Assembly: GCA_029891385.1 (NCBI GenBank)
Contig: CM057228.1
Span: forward strand, 20,484,309-20,548,308
Reading direction: 5' to 3'
Origin: Erythroxylum novogranatense
Lineage: Eukaryota > Streptophyta > Magnoliopsida > Malpighiales > Erythroxylaceae
Length of the DNA: 64,000 nucleotides
In this document: positions 35,757 to 46,850 of the stretch, in pieces
Layout of the letters: each line of letters starts with the position of its first letter
Position numbering within the stretch: position 1 is the stretch's first letter
Notes under the pieces: model-generated
Told to the model about the DNA's origin: nothing
Seen by the model: the letters and a program-made list of their open reading frames with translations, nothing else
The model's database searches: none
Translations under genes and position numbers: made by a program

Positions 35757-36829
35757 TGTTGGACCAATGGTGGTTGACAAATTAATTCCACTTATGTTTT
35801 GATAATAACAAAATGTATAGAATTGGTTAAGAAATTGTTTCAGGTATTATTCAATGAAAGAATCGTGCAAATTAAGATAAGCAAGTGACAAATCATTGAA
35901 GAATCAAGATGGGAGTTGTCTTCTAAGTATATATGGCATAAAACATAAGGTTTGTAGAGAATTTGGTCGGATGTTATCATAGATGGCTAAACAAGTCGAC
36001 TTACACAATACAAGTTGACTTACATATGAAGATGAATTCACACAAGTCCACTTATAGGAAACAAATCGACTTATCGAGGTAAACAAGTCGACTTATATAT
36101 AACAAGTCGACTTATTGGAGAGCGGAGATGAAGTTTTCAGTAAATGGTTGAAACAAGTCGACTTATGAATTCGATAAGTCGACTTATGGATGCTGTGATT
36201 CAGCTCCAACGGTCATATTAACTAAAAATGGAATGGAGGTTATCAAGGCGGCTATCACAAATTAAGCAACGGCCAGAGAGCTCCAATAGCTATATTTCTT
36301 CTTATATAAAGGGTAGATGATTGATGAAGAATGTAGAGAAGTTCTAGAAGCCAAAATACTCTTATCTTGCTCTAAATTGCTCATCATTGTTATTACTTTG
36401 TTTACATTTGTATTGAGCACTTGTTCTTAGATCTTTATCCTATTTCTTTTACAAATTGAGTGACTAGTGGTACGTCACGTGTGAGGTAGCTTGAGCTGGA
36501 AATCAAGCGGTATTGGTAGGATTTGTGCTGGAAGACAAATCGAGTGTAAAAGGTTGTTTGAGCCGGAATTCAAGTGGTGTTGTAAAAAGTTCACACTCAA
36601 CTACAAAGTGTGCAATAAAGTGGTTGGCAAAATCCTAAGTGGGAGCTTAGGTAGAGGACGTAGGTCTTAGCACCGAACCTCTATAAAAACAAGTGTTTGA
36701 TCTTCTTCCCTACTCTTTTCAATTAAGTTTATTTAAATTATTTTTGTGTGTGTGTTAACTTCTGATTTTTTGTAGAAATTTTTCAAAGAATTTCAAGATC
36801 TATTCAACCCCCCTTCTAGATCGCTGACA
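35757..36829 (+). repeat. K 3' LTR
   Basis: Starts TGTTGGACC and ends CGCTGACA. It carries a longer AAGTCGACTT array (about 35994-36190, including GATAAGTCGACTTATGG) than the 5' LTR, so array copy number changed between copies. Confidence 0.93.
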
Positions 36830-36954
36830 GGTTTTAATGTTGTTATTTATGTGTTAAATGCATTCATGGGGTTAAATATAAAAGATTGTGGTAGTTGGTT
36901 AAGTTATGGTTGAATTTAGAGAGAGAAATGGCAAAAATCAGTCGGAGAAGACGA

Positions 36955-37205
36955 CTGTGCGGCTCGCACGTCGCATCGAGCAGACCAGCAGACGTCGCGG
37001 CGAGCTCGTCCTGTGCGTCGCGGCCAACCCGTTTCCTTACGCCGCGGCGAGCTCGGTTGGACGTCGCGGCGACCGTGTGATTTCACGTCGCGACGAGTCT
37101 TTTCCCCTTGCGTCGCGGCGAGACTGATGGAAGGTGTTCGCCACGGCGAGCGACCCGTTTTAGGCCGCGACGAGCGCTCATACGTCGCGGCGAGGGGCCT
37201 TTTTC
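36955..37205 (+). repeat. CG palindrome cluster, T 5' LTR
   Basis: About ten copies of CGTCGCGGCGAG and variants (CGTCGCGACGAG, CGCCGCGGCGAGC), separated by 11-20 bp of unrelated sequence. Cores such as CGTCGCGACG are perfect palindromes. An abrupt GC island in AT-rich LTR. Confidence 0.88.
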
Positions 37206-38205
37206 TGAAATGAGTTCATTTTGTTTTATATGCAAAAAAATTGGTGTAGACCTTCAATTGAGGTGAGGTTTGATTCGTTGTGATCTAGATAAAGAGGTCT
37301 ACAATTGAGGAAAAGAATGAGAGTGTGAATTTGGATTTTTGAGATCTCAATCAGTTAAAGAAGGTTAAGAAATATGATTGTATTGCATCCTAAGGATTGT
37401 TTTGAGTAATTGAGGTATAATGGTGAGGTTTCAAAATGTAAAGAAAAGTTATTGGAATTTAGAACTGAGCGTAAAGGATGAATTTGATTTAGAGAATTGT
37501 GATATTGAGTTTTGAGTTAATACCCTAGCGAGTAAGACTTGATAAATTGACTGAATATCCGAAATGGACTTGGTGGAGTTCCATCATATGTTATTGATTT
37601 GGAAGTAAATTATTATTGAACAACTGAGTGAAAAGTTAGAATTTGACAATAGAAAGTGGAAAATGGGAAATAGTACCGGGAAAAAATCATGAATAGGCAT
37701 CGTACATCTTTTATTTAAGGCATGTGCATCATGGAATTATTTGACTGTGCATTAGTAATGGGAATTATTTGATTGTTATAGAGGCTCTGATGGATCGATA
37801 ATCTACGGATCGTGCTGAGACTTCCAGGCAGGTAGCTCGGAAGTTCAGGTGAGTAACCTAGTTGGTTCCTCAACCTTTCTGTGTTTAATATTTTGCAATT
37901 ATGCCATGTGGAGATAATGGAGGGTTTATATGTGTGTTTGATTTTGATTGATTTCGGACCATAGGTGTCTGAAATATTTGGAATGTGATATCGAAGTGCT
38001 ACTTGTGTATAACTGTGTATGAATGCTTAAATGAAATAAATGGTGTATTTGAAATTTATTAATGGTCAATTCTTGGACGAAGTTAGAAGGAATGGAATTG
38101 GTCTTAAATGTAAAATGGTGTGAATGTGAATTGATACATATGCATACATGCATCAAGGCATGATCGAGATAAAGGCAGTTGTGACGGAGCAGCCAACGTA
38201 ATGTC

Positions 38206-38440
38206 GTGGTATCGCCACTTTCGAGGTGGTGCATACCGAGGGCTCTCCCACGATGCTCGGATACCACAGGCTCATCAGTCAGGGCATTCAGCCCAACGTA
38301 TTGAGCCACCGCTCAACGATTGTGCCGTCCTTTGGGATTATCAAGGCATATCACGCCTAACGTATATGAGAGCTTTAAGCTCAACGCCGGGACCTCTGGT
38401 CCAACGAAATTCGAGCCATGGCTCAATGTTAATGAGCTCA
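38206..38440 (+). repeat. Hairpin array, T 5' LTR
   Basis: Consecutive short hairpins with different stems: GGGC/GCCC (38282-38294), TGAGC/GCTCA (38302-38315), AGGC/GCCT (38344-38358), GAGCTT/AAGCTC (38370-38382), GGACC/GGTCC (38390-38402) and GAGCCATGGCTC (38413-38424). Most are followed by AACG or AATG. Weaker ones precede them (GTGG/CCAC at 38206-38218). Confidence 0.8.
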
Positions 38441-38652
38441 AAGCGCGGTCACAACAACGTAAGAAAATGAAAAGTGTCACATGTGCATTGCATATATGAA
38501 TGATCAGATGTGGAAAGTGCGAGAAAGATGAAATGCTATATATATGTGAAATGAAAATGCATGTGATACTTCCCAATATGTTATTGTGTGATTATCTGTG
38601 AACTGTGTGAATATGCATGAGTTGAGTGAACCATCGATGATGGTTTCTCATT

Positions 38653-38666
38653 GAGTTCGCAAACTC
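38653..38666 (+). other. CACCC-linked stem-loop, T 5'
   Basis: GAGTT, loop CGCA, AACTC, then ACCC, 25 bp before the acceptor. Confidence 0.7.
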
Positions 38667-39048
38667 ACCCAACATTGCAATTATTTTTCAGAAATCGAAG
38701 AGTACCCCATTAGTGAAACGGGAGTATGAGTACTGCAAGCAAGGCAGAGTTGGGTCGAGATCAGTCTCATGTCTGCATTTGAGTCATTTTGGTTATATGT
38801 GAAAAATTGTATTTTCGCAGATAAATATTGTTATTGTATTGGGCCCAATTTGGCTGTGAATATATGGAGGTGTATGAATGATTTTATGACTGAAATTAGA
38901 TTTTGACTGAAAATGTATTTGTATCGTGGCCCAGATTGTTTACCGATTTCTGCGCACTCTATTGTTTTGAAAAAGAAATTAATTGGTTTTCTGAGTTTTA
39001 AATTGATGTGACCGTTCTAGCATACTACCCTCATAAGGCACGGGCTCG

Positions 39049-39066
39049 GATATCACCCACGATATC
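39049..39066 (+). other. Terminal GATATC hairpin, T 5' LTR
   Basis: GATATC, ACCCAC, GATATC near the LTR end, also in LTR B and the T 3' LTR. Confidence 0.55.
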
Positions 39067-39098
39067 GGGTTCAGGTCTTGCGAGAGTGGGATGCTACA

Positions 39099-39115
39099 TT
39101 TGTGATATCAGAGCC
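39099..39115 (+). other. Primer-binding site of T
   Basis: TGTGATATCAGAGCCC resembles the initiator tRNA-Met complement TGGTATCAGAGCCC but has decayed. It starts directly after the LTR. Confidence 0.6.
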
Positions 39116-42100
39116 CAGAAGTACAATCTTACATGGGCTTTCTGAAAAATGTGTCGAGTCACATGCATTTAAGTCATGTTACGGCAGACAGTGACAACTG
39201 ATCCCCAGTATAGTATATGAGTCATATGCATAAGTATGTCTTAGTCTTTTAAGCGGTTAGAAAAAGTGAGGAAAAGGATAATGTGTTAGAATGTGATAAA
39301 AGGAAGTAATGGATATCGTGAAATAGGAAAAAGTGTATGGTTCGATATGACAGATGAATATCTTGTGTACCGGTATTGACGGATATATTGGGAAATACAA
39401 TATTAGAGTTATATTGAGGTATATCCTTGAATGTGGGATAGAAATAAGGTTATAGTTGTGGATTGATAGAGGAAAATGAAAATAGAGATATGATAATGGT
39501 AAGATTTCAAGCATATAAGCAAAGTGGAAAATCAAAAATGATTACATATTTATGATATTGATTTGAGTGCAAAAATACATGGGTATAATGCAATAATGAC
39601 AAGATTGAAATGTAAGACAATGAAATAGGTAGATGAAAAAGTTGTTCGGGTTTAGTTGTTTTGCCTAAGTAAATGCACACCTGATTACGGGAGCCCCATG
39701 GCAAGTGAGAATATTGAGCTGTAATTAATGGGTTAATGGATAATTGCTAGCTAGGATTCTTATAGAATGAAAGTGTTTATGATAATAAATTGGGAAAGAA
39801 GGGAGACTGTTAATGGTGTTAGCATAGGTAATGAGCTTGAGGGAATAAAAGAGAGACATCAGTATAGCAAGGTCCCCATGATCTAGAGTCGGTACCAAAA
39901 AGAGGAAGGTTATCTAGAATTAAATATGATTAAAGTTTTCTTAGTAGTATAAGCTACTAATAAGTAAATTGATGAGAATACATTTTTAGATAAGATGTGA
40001 TGATTATGGTGATTAATTGGAAATGAATTGAAATTGATACATGTTAAAGATATAATCATGATATAATCCTCATGAGTGAGGACAGGTGCAAAAAGAGAGT
40101 ATTGTCAAAAATCAAATGAGAACAAGGTATCCTTAGCGTAAGTGACTAATTGGCATATCGATGTAATGATTTTGATGGTATGTACCTCAATGAATAGTAT
40201 TAAAAAGGATGTTTTGAGTATATTGTGTATAGCTGAAATTGATCTTCTTGAGGTATTAAGAGTGACTGATATATCGTGATGAAAAATAATTGATTGATAA
40301 AGTTTTATGAACAGAATAAATGATTGATAAGGTTTAGTTGATCTGACGATTTGATTTGAGAGAAATCATTGAAGAGGTAAATCTGAATGAATTACAAGTT
40401 AATTTTGGAGTCCTAATTCTAGCAGAGACTCAAGCGTAAGAGGTAGAAAATACTACTGAAAAGTGTACATTATGATGATGAGATGAATTCGATTATGTAA
40501 GAGAATTACTGAGCATCAAAGAAATATTAATTGCGAATGTGAGGAGATTAAAGGTTCGTGTATATTTTGTGTAATTATGTTCTGAAAGTGCGAGGTTGAT
40601 ATGATAATTGTTTATTCAAGCCAGTGAGTGATCTATCGCAAATAAATTGGGTTATGTGGAGAAATTAAGGTAAGGAACATGTGGCAGAATATGTTATGAT
40701 GAGAAAATTATAAGAAAATTGTTCCTCATTGGAGACGTTTGATAATTAAAGAGTTATATGAATCAATTATGGGTATAAGAAGTTTATTGTATTACTGAAA
40801 AGGAACATGTCTCAATTGTGTTTAGAGTGGATAATGGATATAAACATAACTAATCAATTGAACGCATTTGGAAAATGAAATAGATGAATTGGTATAGTTG
40901 AGGAAATTGGTTATCATGCAAGTCTCATCAGAGCGAATCTTAACCTGATTGAATGAATAAGGGATGAATTAGTATACGAACATGGTATATTGGGAGAATT
41001 AATAAAGATATAGGTATTGATAAAATGCGAAAGTTCAAGAGATATGTGTATGAGGAATTTGGAATTAATTAGAACTAACTGAATGCTGGATGCGTTCAGA
41101 AATTGTCAAAGATTTTCTGGTTTTAGCAAATTGACAAGAATGTTTGAGGAAAACGTGTGAATGTTATGACTGATGATTGTAAAGGAGACATTTGGAGAAT
41201 TTTTGTGATGTGATCTATTGGAATTGTATAAAGTGATTTTATACACCTTGGGACAAATATAATTCCATGAGCGGTATTATGATTGATGATTTGAAATCTG
41301 TTGTACTGAGTGTGGCTTAAAAAGCTTGGAGACATTAATCGTACAGAAATAGTTTGGAGATGTCTATGAATATGCAAATCGATAACGATTGAGTTATTTC
41401 GTGCATTTGAATGATTTGAAAAGGATTAAGCGGCTGATTACTTCAAACTAAGCTAATGGTGCAATTCAATGGATTAAACAAAAAAAAATTCAATGGCAGA
41501 AGATCAAAATTTGGGCAATAAGGTTATCAAATCTAGTGTATTATTGAGTGTTAATAGTCGAGCTGACAAAAGGGGCAAAAGAAAGTATTATTAGCTATTG
41601 GAATTTCAAAGTTGGTGTGCATCAAAACGAATTGGCAAAACCTAAAGTGAGGATGTAGAAATTGTAAACCGCATCGAGGAACTGAAAATAACTCCAATTG
41701 TTGAGGAAAGTGATAGGTATAGTTCAAATTAAGAAATATGTATGGTATCCACTAAAGAAACCTTAAAGAAATCGCGAGGAATGATCAAAGCCTTATGGTT
41801 TAGAGAGTAAAATCGAATGATTATATGTGTGAATGATTATTTGTATGAATAACCAACAGACTTGACTGTAGAAAACAAATGTCAAACTGGTATTGTGGGG
41901 TTCATAGGGGCAGGAAATTGATGTACAGTCCAGATTGATTGAGGACATGATTGATTCGAGATAATGTTCCCTAGAAAAATAAATCTGTAATAGAGATTTA
42001 ATGATCTAAGTTAATGACAATGAGTCAAGTTGATTATATCGAGGTTATTAGAATCTCATGGAATTGGTGTTATAACCTTAAAGAGGTGTAATGTGATTAG

Positions 42101-42518
42101 TGATCAATGAAATGCTTTGAAGTGAATCATTTCGGCCTCGATGCACTGAGATAAAGATAAATGTGTAAATCGGAAAACTAAATTTGTTATAAGTGGTCTC
42201 TATGTGATTGGGGTGTGATTAGATTGGTAAGTCTGTTTAAAATCTAAAAGATGTTTTGGATTCACAAAGTGTTATATGGATAAAATTAGAAAATATTTTT
42301 ATGATATGATATATGTGTTACTGGTACCAAAAGTGAAGGATTACGAGTATTCATGAGGAATCAGTTAAATCAATGTAAAGTGTCAGTATTGATGTCAATT
42401 AATTGGTAGAAATTAGTTATGTAGTGTCATAAGAGGGAAATAATGTTTTAGCGATCGGAACAATTCTCCTGTCTTCTTGATTAATCGTATATGAAATTTC
42501 GAGGACGAAATTTTTATT
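39116..42518 (+). other. T internal region, non-coding
   Basis: No gag or pol motif on either strand. Base composition is skewed: in 40261-40320 I count 3 C against 11 G. Either the element was born as a coding-free derivative or its genes have decayed beyond recognition. Confidence 0.75.
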
Positions 42519-42531
42519 AGGAGGAGAGAAT
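42519..42531 (+). other. Polypurine tract of T
   Basis: AGGAGGAGAGAAT abuts the 3' LTR. The preceding TTTCGAGGACGAAATTT is a known chromovirus 3' end signature. Confidence 0.85.
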
Positions 42532-43904
42532 TGTAACATCTCGCTCCGATTGAAGGGTTAAATTGGTAATTTGGGACATGCTAGTAGTTTGCATTGCATA
42601 TTTTGAATTTTTCATACATTTGACCCCTCGATATAGAGAGGAATGAGTCAAGTGGCCCATGCATTTATGTGAAAGCGCCTTCATAACATTTTCCTGGCAT
42701 TTGAGTGTGAATAAGATGCGAATTGTGATATTACGTGAAAATTAGATTTGATTATGATTTACTGAGAATTATGGAATATTTGGGTTTGAAGGATTAAATT
42801 GGGGCTGTACTAGAGTGATTATCAGTTGACAGTGACTCTTCAGAAAATTTTCTGAAAATTCGGGAGAAAATGTCCGGACCGATATTTTTCCGAGTGGCGG
42901 ACTGACTGACTAAATAATACCAAATTAATTGTCCAATGGCTATGGAAATTTAGAAATATGATTTTAGTAATTTTATATGTCGAGCCATTGAAATTCGGAG
43001 ACAAATCGGACTGGAAATGATCGTGAAAAGAGTAACAGATTTAATGGTATTAAGAGGAAAATGGGACAAATCACTTATAAATGCTTTATATTTCGAATTG
43101 AAGAGAAAAGAAATTCTCTTCTTCTTCTCTCCTAGGGCACGATCGGTTCCTTCCTTTGGTGAGTTTCGATTCTTCCTTCGTGATTATCGTCTCTTCCTCT
43201 CTTTGTGATTTTCATTGCTAGTGTTGGACCCCAAATCTTGAGTGACAATTTGCCTTAGTAACATGAATGATAAAGTGGATGAGTTGATTGAAATGAAGTT
43301 AAATAGCAAGAATTAAAAAGAAAAATTGTGAAAATTTGAAGGATTTATAAAGTTTGACTTTTTGGAGAGAGAATGTTTGACTTTGAGAGTTGACTTTTGA
43401 TTTAGGTAAAATTTGATAAAATGATCTACATGAAACTTGTAGATTATGTTAAGAGCTTTCCGTAGCCATAAAGTTTGCAATTTTTCGATATCGGGAGTGA
43501 AAGTTATGATCAGTCAAAGTTTATGTGTGTTAGGGTTGACTTTTGACTTTAAGTATGACTTTGACTGAGAAATTAACCTAGTTAGAGGTTAATTGAGCTT
43601 TGATGTTCATCATGAAAATTGAAGGGTTTGTTTTGATCTTTATTTCGATAAAAAGTATGCAATTTTTCGATCTTGGAATAATAAGTTATGATTTTTACAA
43701 GTTTGTATAGAGGATAGTATCTTTGACCCAAAAATGGACTTCCGTAAGAGTCGAATTGAGTTTTATGTCCTTCGTGAAAGATGTAGAGCTTCCTTTAAGC
43801 TTTCTATAGAGACTAAGTTTGTCCAAATTGGAGTCCGGGATTAAGAGTTATGAATTTCGAAAGTTTTGGGTTTTTATGGAAAAAAAAAGAAAATGAAGTA
43901 CTTA

Positions 43905-44060
43905 TCGCTAAGGCGACGCGACGACGCATACAGTGACGGCGGCGTTTAGCTCGCGTCACTAGGCGACGACGATCGCAATAGCGATGGCGAACGTCGACTC
44001 GCTCGCGTCGCTAAGCGACAGCGTCGCCAGAAGCGACTCAGCCTCGCCGCCCGATCTTGT
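43905..44060 (+). repeat. CG palindrome cluster in LTR G2
   Basis: Dense GCGAC/GTCGC words, including GTCGCTAAGCGAC, CTCGCGTCGCTAAGCG and AGGCGACG, many of them inverted pairs, in AT-rich surroundings. Confidence 0.78.
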
Positions 44061-45947
44061 AGCGTTGCTTCGATCTGGCGCGTTTTGTTTCTCCAATCTG
44101 ACGCTGCTTTTGATTTTTCTTACTTGTTATTTCCTCCAATCCGACCTTTGTTCACTATTTTGCTTATATCTTTTCCTTCTGACATCCGATTGAGTCGTTT
44201 CTTGCGGCGTTGGATTCCTAAGACAATTATCTACATCCTCATAGAAATTTGTGAATTTTTGAGATTAAATTAATGGTGATTAATTTAATCAAAGTGAGTC
44301 GGGAAATTTTCCGAATATGGTTCAGTATTTTGTGAAATTCGGGATCTGCAGAGATCCGATTGAAGCGATTCTTGAGGCGAAATAAAGATAAGACAAGGGG
44401 CTACAAATCATATGAATAAATGAAATGTCAATTTTGCCCCTAAGACTTTTAATTTCTGAATTTAAGTTTGGATTAGGGTGTAAATTTTGGATTAGGAATA
44501 CCTGAGAGTATTTTGAGCTTAACTTTTGATCTGGGAATCGAAATGAGACGATTCTTGTTTTGAATTAAACTAGAGACATAAGGCTACAATTGTTATGAAG
44601 ACATTGAGTTTCAATTCTGGGATTAAGAATGTGAAATTTTGGACGGAAATAATCGTACATGGAAAATGTGTTAGAATATGGTTTTACCCGAACTGTTTTG
44701 CGCATAACTTTTGATGTAGTGATCGGAATTGAGCGCGGTCGGTGGCGTTGGATTTGTATGATTGAGAGGAACATTTCTTTAGAAGAAAGTTTGGACAAAT
44801 TCCTTCATCTTGATAGTGAGAATCAACCCGCAAGTGAGCATGACATAAAGTAGAGTTCAAGGGCAATTTGGTCTTTTAGTCACCATTTTAATGACATGGC
44901 AACATAAGGTGATGATTTGTCGTGTAAGAAGACTCTAGAAAGATTAAAGAAGTGAATGAAAAGGGTGGAAGTCGTTTTTAGAGAATGAGAAGGGAGAAAA
45001 GATGAGAGAAGTTTCGTATATGGAGAAAGAAGAAAGAGAAAACTTAGTTTTGATTTTTCTACTCAATTCTTAAGGCTTTTGGGATCTTTCCAAGAAAGAA
45101 AAGAGTGGAGAATGATGAGGGCTTCCTAATGAACCAAGAAAATTCGAATTTGGTGGAGAAAAGAGGTAAGAGAAATTTTTTAAGTTTGAATTTTTGATAA
45201 ATTTTTGGTTTAGAATCATTAGAAATGATGTGGATGTACTAATTCCTTGATCAATTTTAGAGAATACATGTTGAAATTGATTTAATTTTGGATGAAAATT
45301 TAATTGGGATTATGCCCAAATTTTATAATTTGGGGTTTTTGGAAATTGGTAGTGTAGAATTATGGAAAATACTATGGATTGATGATATGTGAAGTTAATT
45401 TTGAAGAATTTATGGATTATGATATTGAATTTAAATAAATTGGTTTAGGCCAATTTTAAGATTTCGGGATTTTCCCAAATTTTGTAAATTAAAGGTGTAT
45501 AATCATCAATAATAGCATGAATTGATGAAATATGGAATCAATTTTGAAAAAATTATGTTTTATGAGATTGAATTTGAGTGAATTGGTTTAGGCCAATTTT
45601 GAAAATTAATTTTGAAAATTGGGGATATTCAAAATTGGAGATTGAAATAGCTTGAATTTATATGGAATTGGTGTTTTCTAAGTTTAGTTTGAGTAAGTAA
45701 GTGATTTATGATATTAAATTTGACTAGTTCGGTTTAGGTCAAATTTGGACTTTAGAGCTTTTAGAAATTCTGGTTTTAGAAAGCTTGGAAATATGAAGAT
45801 TATGAATTTCCGATAGTCAATTTTGAGATTTACGCAAATTATGATGTAGAATTTGGGTGATTATGGCTTAGGTCATTTTTAGTTGAAAGAAGGAAAGAAG
45901 CAAGGATCAAATTGCGACTTGGAACAAGTTCTAGCGTCATTTCGAAA

Positions 45948-46850
45948 GTGGGTAGCATATTTATATTTTGATTTATAGGCAAGATACGAATTTTCAAAAA
46001 AGAAAGAAAGCAAAAGTTTGGATTTTGATAAATTATTGTTTTGTAAATGTTTGAAAATAAGAATTGATTAAAAGTTTGAAATTTTAATTTAGAAGGTTTT
46101 CGAAAAATTATTATAAGTGATTTGATAAATTGATAGAAATTTACGAAAGTGCATTTTTGTGTATGCATTATTCAATTGCTGAAATTATTGTTTGATTGAA
46201 TGATTTGATTGTTGAATTTAGTGAGCGATAGATTGAATAAATTGAGTTGTATGCATTTTGTGGAAATTTTGAAGAAAATCAAGATTTTGAAAAGTGCCTT
46301 CGGGCAATTCGAATCTCTGTTTTCGCTTACATATTATGTGGGTTCGGTTAGGTCCTTTGGTGAGTCATCATTGTCTCTATTTGTATAGCCCTTGGCTGCC
46401 CGCTAGTGGCACGGAGTTTCGATTCGGACTCCTTCACGGCTATAATGGACCGCTTTGGGAAAGTGTAATACGTTCTATTCACTGATCGCAGGACCGCTAT
46501 ATGGGAATGTGCAAGACGTCTCGCTTGGACCGAACAGATCATTTTGATATGTTTTGTGATTTTTATTTTGTTTATGTGCATGAAATTTCTCGATGTGATT
46601 GCATTCATGTTTATGATAAAATTTTGAGAAAAAAAAAAAAAGAAAAGGGTTTTTAACCGTGAAATTTTAGAAATTTGATATGTAAAGTTTGGAAAATTGA
46701 AAAGGGTTTGAGAAAATATTTGAAAGTTAAAAGTTTGAAAACTTCGCCTTTTGGCAAAAGCTTGTGAAAAATAATTTCCGCTTATTTATCGATTTATAAA
46801 TGTGTTATCCACGAGCTTTCGAGCTCACCCCTTTTCATCCCCATCTCGAG
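45948..46850 (+). other. Putative LTR intron, copy G2
   Basis: Donor-like AAA|GTGGGTAG at 45948 and CCATCTCGAG acceptor region ending at 46850 (CTCCAG in G1, so G2's acceptor has mutated). The hairpins at 46395-46530 are partly decayed. Confidence 0.3.
46813..46826 (+). other. CACCC-linked stem-loop, G2
   Basis: GAGCT, loop TTCG, AGCTC, then ACCCC. The loop would be a UUCG tetraloop in RNA. Confidence 0.72.

Larger units (their letters stand above)
32266..36829 (+). mobile_element. Element K: copia deletion derivative
   Basis: LTRs 32266-33258 and 35757-36829 (TGTTGGACC to GCTGACA), target duplication GGTTT at 32261-32265 and 36830-36834, empty site visible in the T 3' LTR near 47894. An iMet primer site, gag and a protease active site are followed directly by the 3' untranslated region, so integrase, RT and RNase H are deleted. 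Gag style and repeated GGGGGAG tracts fit the SIRE/Maximus group. Confidence 0.92.
37849..38691 (+). other. Putative LTR intron, T 5' LTR
   Basis: TTCAG|GTGAGTAAC donor at 37849 and TTATTTTTCAG acceptor ending at 38691, both near consensus and shared with LTR B. The hairpin array and CACCC stem-loop lie inside. Confidence 0.45.
31451..39097 (+). repeat. T 5' LTR, interrupted by K
   Basis: LTR sequence at 31451-32265 and 36835-39097, split by copia K. It pairs with 42532-50227. Most of the length is nearly identical between copies; the CG cluster and hairpin array differ strongly. Confidence 0.92.

Noticed and set aside
36895..37213. Arg-rich frames across the CG cluster, repeated at 47959-48325
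   Set aside because: By-product of CGTCGCGGCGAG units read as codons; the frames are not preserved between the two LTRs.
38206..38440. Possible CRISPR-like repeat array
   Set aside because: Units differ in sequence and length, spacers are irregular, and the context is a plant LTR; structure rather than sequence is repeated.
39257..39704. Minus-strand frames of 65-92 codons in T's internal region
   Set aside because: Hydrophobic low-complexity translations of C-poor sequence on the antisense strand, with no domain and no counterpart.
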